Below are positions 1 to 6,842 of a stretch of 7,958 bases of DNA, piece by piece (position 1 is the first letter of the stretch; every line of letters starts with the position of its first letter). Origin of the DNA: Zhengella sp041738295 (GTDB lineage Bacteria > Pseudomonadota > Alphaproteobacteria > Rhizobiales > Rhizobiaceae); the NCBI GenBank assembly GCA_041738295.1, contig JBGSQC010000298.1, positions 1-7,958 on the forward strand. The letters run 5' to 3'. The position numbers were made by a program, and so were the translations under genes. The notes beneath the pieces were generated by a model. It was given only the letters and a program-made list of their open reading frames with translations. It had not been told where the DNA came from and searched no databases.

Positions 1-1116
1 GGCGGCAACCGTTTCCACCGTCAGCGGAAAGGCCGACCCGGTGCCGATGGCAAACGTGCGCGCACGCGCGGTGGCTTCCAACTGGTCCAGCACTTTCAGG
101 ATGGCGCCCTTGTCGGGCTGCGCATCAATCACCGCATCGCCCGCCGCATAGGGCGTGCGGGCGGCCGCCGCCATGTCACCCGCCAGTGAGCGGGCCGAAG
201 TGCCGTCATCGACAAACATCAGGCCGCGGGCGGCCAGTTCGTCGATCACCGGCTTCATGGCTGCCTGATCGGTCATGAAGCGGGCGCCCATGTGGTTCAT
301 TACGCCGGTGTAATTGGTGAAACGCCCGAGCGCCCAGTGCAGGTTGGGCAGATTGCCTTCGGCCCCGGCATCGACCACCAAAGTGTTCCTGCCCGGATTG
401 ACGCGCGGATAATCAAAGGGTTCCAGCGGCAGCTGCACCAGCACCTCATGGCCGTTTCGCCGCGCCTCCTGCATCCAGCGGGTCAGGCTGTTGCCTTGCG
501 GGGAAAAGGCCAGCGTCACCGGTGCGGGCAGTTTTGCGATGGCCTCCTGCGTGCCGGTCTGCGACAGGCCGAGGCCGCCGATGATGATGGCGACGCGGGC
601 GCCGCGCGCCCCGGACCATTTGCCGGCATAGACATCGAAGGGCCGGCGGCCATCGGGCCCGCGCACGGGAAGCGGCCCAAGCTCGGTCTGTTCGATCAGG
701 GCGCGGTCCGGCAAATGGGCTGTGCGGGTGTCCTGCGCCAGTTCGGACGGATCGCGGATGATGATGACATTTTGCGTGCCTTCCTCGTCGGCGGCGGCGG
801 GCAGGGCATTGTCCGGCTTCACCTTGATGATGGCCGGTCCGTCCTTTGTGGAAGTTTGCGCCGTGTCAGCCGCGGGAGCGGCAGGCGTTGCCGCAGGGGC
901 CGCATCAGGAACGACGGAGACCTCCGGCTGGACATTGCGCGGCAGGTCGCGCCCCAGCACGATCCAGGCAGAGGCCCCGATGAGGGCGAGAGCCGCAACC
1001 GAGCCGAACATGGCATTGCGCGAAAGGCTGAAAGACCGGTCGCGCCGCGTTGGTCGATCTTGGCCGAGCGGCTTGTCGATCTCTCGTTCGCGCCGGTAGT
1101 GGCCGGGATCGGTCAT
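1..1116 (-). CDS. Divergent polysaccharide deacetylase family protein (YibQ/DUF610 type), 3' end cut by window
   Basis: The frame is open for 372 codons from ATG 1116 to the window edge, so the C-terminus is missing. Residues 1-34 are charged and probably cytoplasmic, about 36-54 form one transmembrane anchor (MFGSVAALALIGASAWIVLG), and 70-110 is an Ala/Pro-rich linker. The periplasmic domain starts near 165. Family-like blocks are VAIIIGGLGLSQTGT (175-189), LVQLPLEPFDYP (226-237), GVMNHMGARF (271-280) and FVDDGTSARS (301-310). This matches the divergent polysaccharide deacetylase family, a carbohydrate-esterase-like fold whose substrate is not established. The usual Asp-Asp of the first block is Gly-Gly here. 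The gene lies 87 bases after ctpA, beyond a strong terminator; the order envC then yibQ is also known from E. coli. No clear Shine-Dalgarno sequence is seen. The family call is fairly sure, enzymatic activity is not. Confidence 0.85.
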   Translation of the reverse strand, partial: MTDPGHYRREREIDKPLGQDRPTRRDRSFSLSRNAMFGSVAALALIGASAWIVLGRDLPRNVQPEVSVVPDAAPAATPAAPAADTAQTSTKDGPAIIKVKPDNALPAAADEEGTQNVIIIRDPSELAQDTRTAHLPDRALIEQTELGPLPVRGPDGRRPFDVYAGKWSGARGARVAIIIGGLGLSQTGTQEAIAKLPAPVTLAFSPQGNSLTRWMQEARRNGHEVLVQLPLEPFDYPRVNPGRNTLVVDAGAEGNLPNLHWALGRFTNYTGVMNHMGARFMTDQAAMKPVIDELAARGLMFVDDGTSARSLAGDMAAAARTPYAAGDAVIDAQPDKGAILKVLDQLEATARARTFAIGTGSAFPLTVETVAA

Positions 1117-1160
1117 GGTCGCTTCAGGCTTTCAGGAAAAACAGAGGCAAGGGAAACGGG

Positions 1161-1198
1161 AAAAAAGGCCCGCCCGGCCATGATGGCGGGGCGGGCCT
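1161..1198 (-). terminator. Intrinsic terminator after ctpA
   Basis: Arms 1166-1175 (AGGCCCGCCC on the plus strand) and 1189-1198 are perfect 10-base reverse complements. Inside them, after one mismatch (1176/1188), GCCA 1177-1180 pairs with TGGC 1184-1187 around a 3-base loop. Read on the minus strand, the GC-rich stem runs into six T (1166-1161). It begins only 5 bases after the ctpA stop codon, the expected place for the end of the proA-ctpA transcript. On the plus strand no T run follows, so it works one way only. The deacetylase gene beyond it needs read-through or its own promoter. Confidence 0.88.
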
Positions 1199-1203
1199 GG
1201 CAA

Positions 1204-2529
1204 TCAGCGTTGCAGGACGGTCTTGTTGGGGTCCGGCGGGAAGGCTTCACTGGTCTTCTGGCCGCGCAGCAAGGCAAGCGCTTCCTGAAGCTGCAGGTCG
1301 TCCTTGGCTTCCGGCGGCACATAGGCGATGGAGCCCGAGCCTTCCTCGTCTTCCTCATTGCCCTTGATGTGGCCCTTGAGGTCGGATTCACCGCGTGTCA
1401 GATCACGGCCTTGCAGTTCGGCCGGCAGCGGCTGCTCGATCTTGATGTCAGGCTGGATGCCCTTGCCCTGGATCGATTTGCCGGCAGGCGTGTAATAGAG
1501 CGCCGTGGTGAGGCGCAGCGCCCCGTTTTCCTGCAGCGGGATGATGGTCTGGACCGATCCCTTGCCAAAGGAGCGCGTGCCGAGGATCGTCGCACGGCGA
1601 TGATCCTGCAGCGCACCTGCGACGATTTCCGAGGCCGAAGCCGAGCCGCCATTGATCAGCACGATCACCGGCTTGCCATCGGTCGCATCGCCCGGACGGG
1701 CATCGAAGCGCGACACGTCACGCTCTTCGCGGCCACGGGTGGAAACGATTTCGCCGCGATCCAGGAAGGCATCGGAAACCGACACAGCCTGATCCAGCAG
1801 TCCGCCGGGGTTGAGCCGCAGATCGAGCACATAGCCCTTCACCTTGTCGTCGCCGATGTCGGACCGCAGCTTGGTGATGGCCGCCTGAAGGTCATCGAAG
1901 GTCTTCTCGGTGAACGAGGTGATCTTCATGTAGCCGATGTCATCCTCGGAGCGGAACTTGACTGCCTTCACCTTGATGATTTCGCGGATGATGGTGACCT
2001 TGATCGGCTTGTCGGCACCCGCGCGGATGATCGTCAGGTCGATGGGCGTGTTTACGAGGCCGCGCATCTTGTCGACCGCGTCAGCCAGCGTCAGGCCGCG
2101 CACTTCCTCGCCATCGATCTGCGAGATCAGGTCGCCTGAAAGGACACCGGCGCGCGAGGCAGGCGTGTCATCGATCGGCGTGATGACCTTGACCAGCTCG
2201 TTCTCCATGGTGACCTCGATGCCGAGGCCGCCGAATTCGCCCTTGGTCTGGACGCGCATGTCCTTGGCGGCATCGGCATTCAGGAAAGAGGAATGTGGAT
2301 CAAGCGAGGTGAGCATGCCGTTGATGGCGCTTTCGACCAGCGACTTCTCGTCCGGTGGCGTGACATATTGCGCCCGCACCCGCTCGAAGATGTCGCCGAA
2401 GATCGCCAGCTGGCGATAGGTTTCCGAACCCGCAGCGTTGGCGGGGGCCCATGGCGCCCCGTTCAGCACGGTCATGGTCACAGCGCCCATGACGGCGCCA
2501 GCACCCAGCAGTGACAATTTACGTATCAT
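1204..2529 (-). CDS. ctpA: S41 family carboxyl-terminal processing protease CtpA
   Basis: This is a 441-residue periplasmic serine protease of the C-terminal processing (tail-specific) family. Residues 1-32 look like a signal peptide with cleavage after ANA (30-32). A helical segment (35-90) contains the typical NGMLTSLDPHSSF (70-82). The PDZ domain spans about 95-170, with binding loop GGLGIEV (100-106). The S41 core holds the nucleophile in NGGSASASE (293-301), which I place at Ser298, with Lys323 and Gln327 in GKGSVQ; the spacings of 25 and 4 match the Ser/Lys/Gln triad known from CtpB. The acidic run NEEDEEGSGS (391-400) lies in the variable C-terminal region. The ATG overlaps the end of envC by 11 bases and follows an AAGGA Shine-Dalgarno sequence inside envC, so the two are probably co-translated. 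In this context it may process envelope or peptidoglycan enzymes (inference). Confidence 0.96.
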   Translation of the reverse strand: MIRKLSLLGAGAVMGAVTMTVLNGAPWAPANAAGSETYRQLAIFGDIFERVRAQYVTPPDEKSLVESAINGMLTSLDPHSSFLNADAAKDMRVQTKGEFGGLGIEVTMENELVKVITPIDDTPASRAGVLSGDLISQIDGEEVRGLTLADAVDKMRGLVNTPIDLTIIRAGADKPIKVTIIREIIKVKAVKFRSEDDIGYMKITSFTEKTFDDLQAAITKLRSDIGDDKVKGYVLDLRLNPGGLLDQAVSVSDAFLDRGEIVSTRGREERDVSRFDARPGDATDGKPVIVLINGGSASASEIVAGALQDHRRATILGTRSFGKGSVQTIIPLQENGALRLTTALYYTPAGKSIQGKGIQPDIKIEQPLPAELQGRDLTRGESDLKGHIKGNEEDEEGSGSIAYVPPEAKDDLQLQEALALLRGQKTSEAFPPDPNKTVLQR

Positions 2530-3850
2530 TCCCAGTCCTTCCGGGTTCTCCAGCCGCCCACCATGCCAGCGGCTCTACGGGTTTCTTGTCCTTGCGGATC
2601 TCGAAGAAGAGTTCCGGTTCCGACGTGTTTGTTCCAAAGGAGCTTGCCGCTGCCACGCGCTTGTCTCCCATTGTGCCCACCGGCTCTCCGGCGAGAAGGG
2701 ATTGGCCCTGCGTGACATTCAACCGTTCCATGCCTGCCATTACGATATGATATCCGCCGCCAGCATCAAGGATCAAGAGTTGCCCGTAGGACCTGAACTT
2801 GCCCGCATAAAGCACGGTAGCATCGACAGGAGCGGTCACGATAGAGCCCGATTGTGTTAGAACGGTGTCTCCGGTTGCCGTCCTGCCGGTTGCTTCCTTC
2901 TCGCCGAAGCGCTTCACGATGCGGCCCGAAACGGGCAAAACAAGCTTGTTTTTCAACGCTTCAAAGGGAAGGGACGGTCCAAGCGCATGGCCTTCGGGAA
3001 CCGGCCTTCCCTCCGCGCGCAGCCGCTCCAGTTCTTCCGCCCGTTTGCGGGCGGCTTCCTGCGCGGTGCGCACGGAGGTGAGTTCACTTTCGAGTGAGGC
3101 AATCAGTTCCTGCATGGATCCGGCCTTGGCGGCGAGTTCCTCGGCCTTTGCAGCCTCGGCCTTGGCCGCAGCAAGCGTCTCGGCCTGCAGCGCCTTTTTC
3201 TCTTCCAGCAGCAGCTTCAGCTTCTCGCGCTCGGCCACCTGTTCGCCGATGCGGGCGCGCAAGGTCTCGCGTTCGGCCTCGATGGAAGCGGTGACGCGCT
3301 TCAATTCGGTCAGGTCACCCAGCAGGATCTGTGTCTCCTGGCGCAGGCCGGGAACGACGGCGCCGAGCAGGATGGCGGAACGCACCGAGGCCAGCGCATC
3401 CTCTGGCCGGACCAGGATGGCCGGCGGCGGGTTGAGGCCCATGCGCTGGAGTGCGGCCAAAACTTCGGCCAGCACGGCACGTCGGGCGGTCAGGGAGATG
3501 CGGATGCCGTCCTGCTGTTCACGCAGGCCCGTCATCCGCTCTTCAATCGACTGGATGTCTGCGCCGAGCTTCTTTTCGCTCTGGGCTGACTGGATGAGGG
3601 CCGCGGTTATGGAAGCGAAGTCCTTCTTCAGGGCCTCCATTTCGGCTTCCAGCTCCGTACGGCGCGTCTCGGTCAGCGCCATTTCGCGTGACAGGTCCTC
3701 GTATTCGCGGCGCGTTTCGGATTGTCGCGCCTCGATCTCGGTCAGCGATGGCTGTTGCGCGGCTGATGGCGTGACAAGGCATGCCGCCGTGGCCGCGCAG
3801 GCCAGAAGCAGGAGGGGTCGTGCTGCAAGGGATGCGAATCGCCGGTTCAT
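2519..3850 (-). CDS. envC: Murein hydrolase activator EnvC (coiled coil plus degenerate LytM domain)
   Basis: From ATG 3850 the protein has 443 residues. A signal peptide (1-31, ending PSAA before QQ) leads into two long Glu/Lys/Ala-rich coiled-coil segments, about 36-120 and 175-285, and then a C-terminal LytM/M23-like domain, about 300-430. The domain has the family's closing features (YGQLLILDAGGGYHIVMAG, LFFEIRKDKKPVEP), but the zinc-binding HxGxD and HxH motifs are absent. That is typical of EnvC, which activates cell-wall amidases at the division site rather than cutting peptidoglycan itself. An in-frame TTG at 3859 would add three residues; a stop lies just upstream of it, so no longer start is possible. 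I see no good Shine-Dalgarno sequence for either. The gene begins 58 bases after rlmH and overlaps ctpA by 11 bases. Confidence 0.93.
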   Translation of the reverse strand: MNRRFASLAARPLLLLACAATAACLVTPSAAQQPSLTEIEARQSETRREYEDLSREMALTETRRTELEAEMEALKKDFASITAALIQSAQSEKKLGADIQSIEERMTGLREQQDGIRISLTARRAVLAEVLAALQRMGLNPPPAILVRPEDALASVRSAILLGAVVPGLRQETQILLGDLTELKRVTASIEAERETLRARIGEQVAEREKLKLLLEEKKALQAETLAAAKAEAAKAEELAAKAGSMQELIASLESELTSVRTAQEAARKRAEELERLRAEGRPVPEGHALGPSLPFEALKNKLVLPVSGRIVKRFGEKEATGRTATGDTVLTQSGSIVTAPVDATVLYAGKFRSYGQLLILDAGGGYHIVMAGMERLNVTQGQSLLAGEPVGTMGDKRVAAASSFGTNTSEPELFFEIRKDKKPVEPLAWWAAGEPGRTGNDT

Positions 3851-3853
3851 CTG

Positions 3854-3874
3854 CGGCAAGACTATCGTTTGCCG
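3854..3874 (-). promoter_or_regulatory. Inverted repeat just upstream of the envC start
   Basis: CGGCAA (3854-3859) and TTGCCG (3869-3874) are perfect 6-base inverted repeats around a 9-base loop, ending three bases before the envC ATG. In the mRNA the hairpin would cover the position where a ribosome binding site is expected and would bury the alternative TTG start. The pairing is plain in the sequence; a regulatory role is only a possibility. Confidence 0.3.
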
Positions 3875-3908
3875 GGCATAGAATCACGCGCCATCTCGCG
3901 CGCCGCCG

Positions 3909-4391
3909 TCAGTCGCGGTGATAGGGATGGCCAGACAGGATGGTGACGGCGCGGTAGAGCTGTTCGGCGGCCATGATGCGCACGATCTGGTGCGGCCAGG
4001 TGAGCTTGCCAAAGGAGAGGACAAGACCGGCCTTCGCCTGAAGGCTCTCGTCGTGACCGTCCGGTCCGCCGATGGCGAGGACCGCCTGCGGGCAGCCCTC
4101 ATCACGCCATTGTCCGAGACGGGCGGCGAAATCCTGCGACGACAGGTTTTTGCCGCGCTCATCCAGCAGGATGAGGGCGGCGCCCGGCGACACGGTTTCG
4201 AGGAGCTTTCGGGCCTCTTCGGCCTTGCGCTGGGCAGAAGACGAAGCGCGGCTTTCCACCTGTTCGGTGACGCCGGAAAATTCCAGCCCGATGGCGGGTC
4301 CTGATTTGGCAAGACGGTCGAAATAGCGACCGGCCAAATCCCGTTCGGGGCCGGCCTTCATCCGGCCCACGGCATGAATGGAGAGTTTCAT
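3909..4391 (-). CDS. rlmH: 23S rRNA (pseudouridine(1915)-N(3))-methyltransferase RlmH
   Basis: This 160-residue SPOUT-class enzyme uses S-adenosylmethionine to methylate pseudouridine 1915 in helix 69 of 23S rRNA, acting on assembled 70S ribosomes. The length is normal for the family (about 155-160). Visible signatures are LLDERGKNLSSQDFA (75-89), the cofactor-binding AIGGPDGH (106-113), and the C-terminal knot region from LSFGKLTWPHQIVRIMAAEQ (125-144) through LYRA to the terminal HPYHRD (155-160). ATG 4391 lies 14 bases after the rsfS stop. The leader reads TAGGAG, then GGGAG three bases before the ATG, so the rsfS stop codon TAG is part of a Shine-Dalgarno-like stretch. Linkage to rsfS is conserved across many bacteria. 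Confidence 0.97.
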   Translation of the reverse strand: MKLSIHAVGRMKAGPERDLAGRYFDRLAKSGPAIGLEFSGVTEQVESRASSSAQRKAEEARKLLETVSPGAALILLDERGKNLSSQDFAARLGQWRDEGCPQAVLAIGGPDGHDESLQAKAGLVLSFGKLTWPHQIVRIMAAEQLYRAVTILSGHPYHRD

Positions 4392-4405
4392 CGGCTCCCG
4401 CGCTC

Positions 4406-4888
4406 CTAGTGGAGCGTTTCGTCCTCAAGGTCAGGCGCCTGCCACATCTTTTCCAGATTGTAGAATTCGCGCACTTCCGGGCGGAAGATATGGATGATCA
4501 CGTCACCGGCGTCGATCAGCACCCAGTCGGCAGAAGGCAGGCCTTCCACGCGGGCATTGCCGAAACCGGCATCCTTCAAGGCGGTGATCACATGATCAGC
4601 GACAGCCGCAACGTGACGATTGGACCGCCCTGAGGCGATGACCAGATGGTCGCCGAGGCTGGATTTGCCCTGAATGTTGATGGTGATGATGTCTTCAGCC
4701 TTTGAGTCCTCAAGCGAGGCGATGGCTGTCTTGAGGCCTTCATGTTCGCCGTCAATACGGCTGGCATCGGGCTGTGAAGCGGCCTTGGCCGTCTTCGGTT
4801 CAGTTGCTGTTCTCAGTGTCTTTCCTTTCGCAATGAGATCAACAGGGGCAGCCGGATCAGGCTGCACCTGAAAGAGTGACAGTTTCAT
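4406..4888 (-). CDS. rsfS: Ribosome silencing factor RsfS (YbeB/Iojap family) with N-terminal extension
   Basis: RsfS binds ribosomal protein uL14 on the large subunit and blocks joining with the small subunit when nutrients are scarce. The conserved domain runs from about residue 51 to 150: SLEDSKAEDIITINI (58-72), HLVIASGRSNRHVAAVADHV (81-100), WVLIDAGDVIIHIFRPEVRE (122-141) and FYNLEKMW (142-149). About 50 residues precede it and look unstructured, rich in Lys, Ala, Thr and Pro. Rhizobial RsfS proteins often carry such a tail, but the true start is uncertain: ATG 4888 has no good Shine-Dalgarno sequence, no other in-frame ATG lies before the domain, and GTG 4867 is the nearest alternative. 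The gene lies 25 bases after nadD and 14 bases before rlmH. Identity is firm; the exact N-terminus is not. Confidence 0.94.
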   Translation of the reverse strand: MKLSLFQVQPDPAAPVDLIAKGKTLRTATEPKTAKAASQPDASRIDGEHEGLKTAIASLEDSKAEDIITINIQGKSSLGDHLVIASGRSNRHVAAVADHVITALKDAGFGNARVEGLPSADWVLIDAGDVIIHIFRPEVREFYNLEKMWQAPDLEDETLH

Positions 4889-4890
4889 GC

Positions 4891-4904
4891 GTCTTTTTCA
4901 AGAC
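4891..4904 (-). promoter_or_regulatory. Small GAAA-loop hairpin before the rsfS start
   Basis: Read on the minus strand, the nadD-rsfS gap contains GTCTT, GAAA, AAGAC: a perfect 5-base stem with a GNRA tetraloop, ending two bases before the rsfS ATG. The A-rich stretch that might serve as a weak ribosome binding site lies inside it. The structure is short and may be chance. Confidence 0.3.
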
Positions 4905-4913
4905 AGGCGGCTT

Positions 4914-5540
4914 TCATGCGCCTTTGGCCGAACCACGCAATTGCGTCGAGGACAGCGTCGAGCGCGGCCCGTGAATGAAGGTCCAGGCCGGTGCGCGCAT
5001 GCGTGGCAGCAGCGGCGCGTCGGCTTCGTCGATGCGCGCCTCGGCAAAGGTTTTGGCAAGGCGGGCCGACAGGAAGGAGAGCGTCGCTCCTGGCCGGTCG
5101 ATGACCGCGATGGGGAAGGTGCGGGCGATGGCCTGCCAGCGCTGCCACTTGTGGAAGTCGCGCAGATTGTCGGCACCCATGATCCAGACGAAATGCGTGT
5201 CCGGGTTCTTCGCCTTCACCAGCTGCAGCGTGTCGGCAGTGTAGCGCACGTTGAACGCGGCTTCGAAGGCAGTGACCTTGACGCGCGGACCGGGTTTGAT
5301 CGCCTCGCTCATGGCGATGCGCTTTTCCAGCGGTGCGAGCTCGCGGGTTGATTTGAGCGGATTGCCGGGCGTCACCATCCACCAGAGCTGGTCAAGCCGA
5401 AGGCGGCGCAGCGCAATCTCGGCCACCAGCGCATGACCGGCATGGGGCGGATTGAACGAACCGCCGAACAGGCCGACCGTCATGCCGGGCGCTGTCGCCG
5501 GCATGCGCAAATAGGGGCTCGAGGCTTTGAGATCGCTCAA
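4914..5540 (-). CDS. nadD: Nicotinate-nucleotide adenylyltransferase NadD
   Basis: NadD transfers AMP from ATP to nicotinate mononucleotide, giving deamido-NAD in cytoplasmic NAD synthesis. The 208-residue frame carries the nucleotidyltransferase signature GGSFNPPHAGH (26-36, HxGH at 33-36), the family block WWMVTPGNPLK (53-63), VWIMGADNL (118-126) and a C-terminal LSSTQLR (196-202) in place of the usual ISSTxIR. The chosen start is TTG 5540, which overlaps the proA stop as TTGA and suggests translational coupling. The segment before the core (YLRMP...GMTVGLFGG) resembles the start of rhizobial NadD proteins, which favours the TTG. ATG 5504 and ATG 5483 are alternatives, and none of the three has a clear Shine-Dalgarno sequence. 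rsfS follows after 25 bases. Confidence 0.95.
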   Translation of the reverse strand: MSDLKASSPYLRMPATAPGMTVGLFGGSFNPPHAGHALVAEIALRRLRLDQLWWMVTPGNPLKSTRELAPLEKRIAMSEAIKPGPRVKVTAFEAAFNVRYTADTLQLVKAKNPDTHFVWIMGADNLRDFHKWQRWQAIARTFPIAVIDRPGATLSFLSARLAKTFAEARIDEADAPLLPRMRAPAWTFIHGPRSTLSSTQLRGSAKGA

Positions 5541-6820
5541 GGGCGGATCTGGCCCGTACCGCGCACGCGATACTTGAAGGAGGTGAGCTGCTCGACGCCG
5601 ACCGGTCCGCGCGCATGCATCTTGCCGGTGGCGATGCCGATCTCGGCGCCCATGCCGAATTCGCCGCCATCGGCAAACTGGGTGGAGGCATTGTGCAGCA
5701 GGATGGCGCTGTCGATCTCGTTGAAGAAACGCGTTACGGCCTGCGCATCCTCGGCGACAATCGCCTCTGTGTGGTGCGAGGAGAAGCGGTTGATGTGGCT
5801 GATGGCGCCGGAGATGCCGTCAACGATGGCAACCGAGAGGATGGCGTCGAGATATTCGGTCGACCAGTCCTCAGCGGTTGCCTGCTTGGCCTCAGCCCAG
5901 GCAGCGCGGACCGCGTCGTCGCCCCGGATTTCGCAGCCCCTGGCGGCGAGCGCCTCAAGGATCGGAACAAGATGGGTGGAGGCGCAGGCACTGTCGACCA
6001 GCAGCGTCTCGGCAGAGCCGCAAATGCCGGTGCGGCGCATCTTGGCATTGGTGACGATGGCCTTGGCCATGTCGAGGTCAGCCGACTTGTCGACATAGAC
6101 GTGGCAGATGCCTTCGAGATGCGCGAAGACCGGAACGCGGGCCTCCGATTGCACGCGCCCGACAAGGCTCTTGCCGCCGCGAGGAACGATCACATCGAGA
6201 TTGCCTTGCAGACCCGCCAGCATTTCGCCGACGGCGGCCCGGTCGGTGACGGGCACGCGCTGGATGGCATCCTCGGGAAGGCCGGCAGACTTCAGCCCTG
6301 CCTGCAGGCAAGCGTGGATGGCACCGGAGGAATGGATGGAATCCGAGCCGCCGCGCAGGATCACGGCATTGCCGGCCTTGAGGCAAAGCGCGCCGGCATC
6401 TGCCGTCACATTGGGGCGGCTCTCATAGATCACGCCGATGACGCCGAGCGGCGTGCGCACGCGCTCGATGTGGAGGCCGTTCGGGCGATCCCACTCGGCA
6501 ATGATCTCGCCAACCGGGTCCTTCAACCCGGCGATGGCGCGGATGCCATGGGCCATGGCGGCAATACGGGCGGGATCGAGCTTCAGGCGGTCGAGCATGG
6601 AGGGTGCAAGACCGGCCGCCACGCCCGCTTCCATGTCCAGCGCATTGGCTGCGAGGATGGCATCGGCATTGGCCTCCAGCGCATCCGCCATGGCGGCAAG
6701 CGCGGCATTCTTGGCGGACGTCGATGCAATGGCCAGCGGAGCTGCAGCGGCACGCGCCTTGCGGCCGATACCTGCCATCAGCATGGCGATGTCTTGCGTG
6801 GTGTCGGATGTGGTCAGCAT
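5537..6820 (-). CDS. proA: Glutamate-5-semialdehyde dehydrogenase (gamma-glutamyl phosphate reductase) ProA
   Basis: ProA reduces L-glutamyl-5-phosphate with NADPH to glutamate-5-semialdehyde, the second step of proline synthesis. From ATG 6820 it has 427 residues, the usual length. Recognisable blocks are RTPLGVIGVIYESRPNVTAD (122-141), LCLKAGNAVILRGG (145-158), IVPRGGKSLV (211-220), the catalytic cysteine Cys267 in MRRTGICGSAETLL (261-274), and the C-terminal FADGGEFGMGAEIGIATGK (382-400) with HARGPVGVEQLTSFKY (402-417). ATG 6820 is preferred over GTG 6853 because AAAGGGGAG lies 7 bases before it. The start is 38 bases after a small unknown gene that separates it from proB. The stop overlaps the nadD start. 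Confidence 0.97.
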   Translation of the reverse strand: MLTTSDTTQDIAMLMAGIGRKARAAAAPLAIASTSAKNAALAAMADALEANADAILAANALDMEAGVAAGLAPSMLDRLKLDPARIAAMAHGIRAIAGLKDPVGEIIAEWDRPNGLHIERVRTPLGVIGVIYESRPNVTADAGALCLKAGNAVILRGGSDSIHSSGAIHACLQAGLKSAGLPEDAIQRVPVTDRAAVGEMLAGLQGNLDVIVPRGGKSLVGRVQSEARVPVFAHLEGICHVYVDKSADLDMAKAIVTNAKMRRTGICGSAETLLVDSACASTHLVPILEALAARGCEIRGDDAVRAAWAEAKQATAEDWSTEYLDAILSVAIVDGISGAISHINRFSSHHTEAIVAEDAQAVTRFFNEIDSAILLHNASTQFADGGEFGMGAEIGIATGKMHARGPVGVEQLTSFKYRVRGTGQIRP

Positions 6821-6821
6821 G

Positions 6822-6842
6822 GCCGGGCTCCCCTTTCCCGGC
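6822..6842 (-). promoter_or_regulatory. proA: proA ribosome binding site presented in a hairpin loop
   Basis: On the minus strand GCCGGG (6842-6837) and CCCGGC (6827-6822) form a perfect 6-base stem whose 9-base loop is AAAGGGGAG, the proA Shine-Dalgarno sequence. The ATG follows one base after the stem. A second GCCGGG at 6858-6853, directly after the stop of the upstream gene, could pair with the same CCCGGC. The binding site itself is convincing and fixes the proA start; control by structure is inferred. Confidence 0.5.

Noticed and set aside
292..2139. Plus-strand open frame of 615 codons opposite ctpA and the deacetylase gene
   Set aside because: It lies antisense to two genes with clear family motifs, spans their intergenic terminator, and its translation shows no domain. 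Long antisense frames are expected from the codon use of GC-rich genes.
3838..3850. EnvC as a lipoprotein
   Set aside because: The signal region contains Cys residues (LLAC, TAAC), but neither matches the lipobox well, and an ordinary cleavage site after SAA is better placed.
2865..3881. Plus-strand frame of 338 codons opposite envC
   Set aside because: The translation is Ser/Arg/Ala-rich low complexity, the mirror of Glu/Ala/Lys-rich coiled-coil codons.
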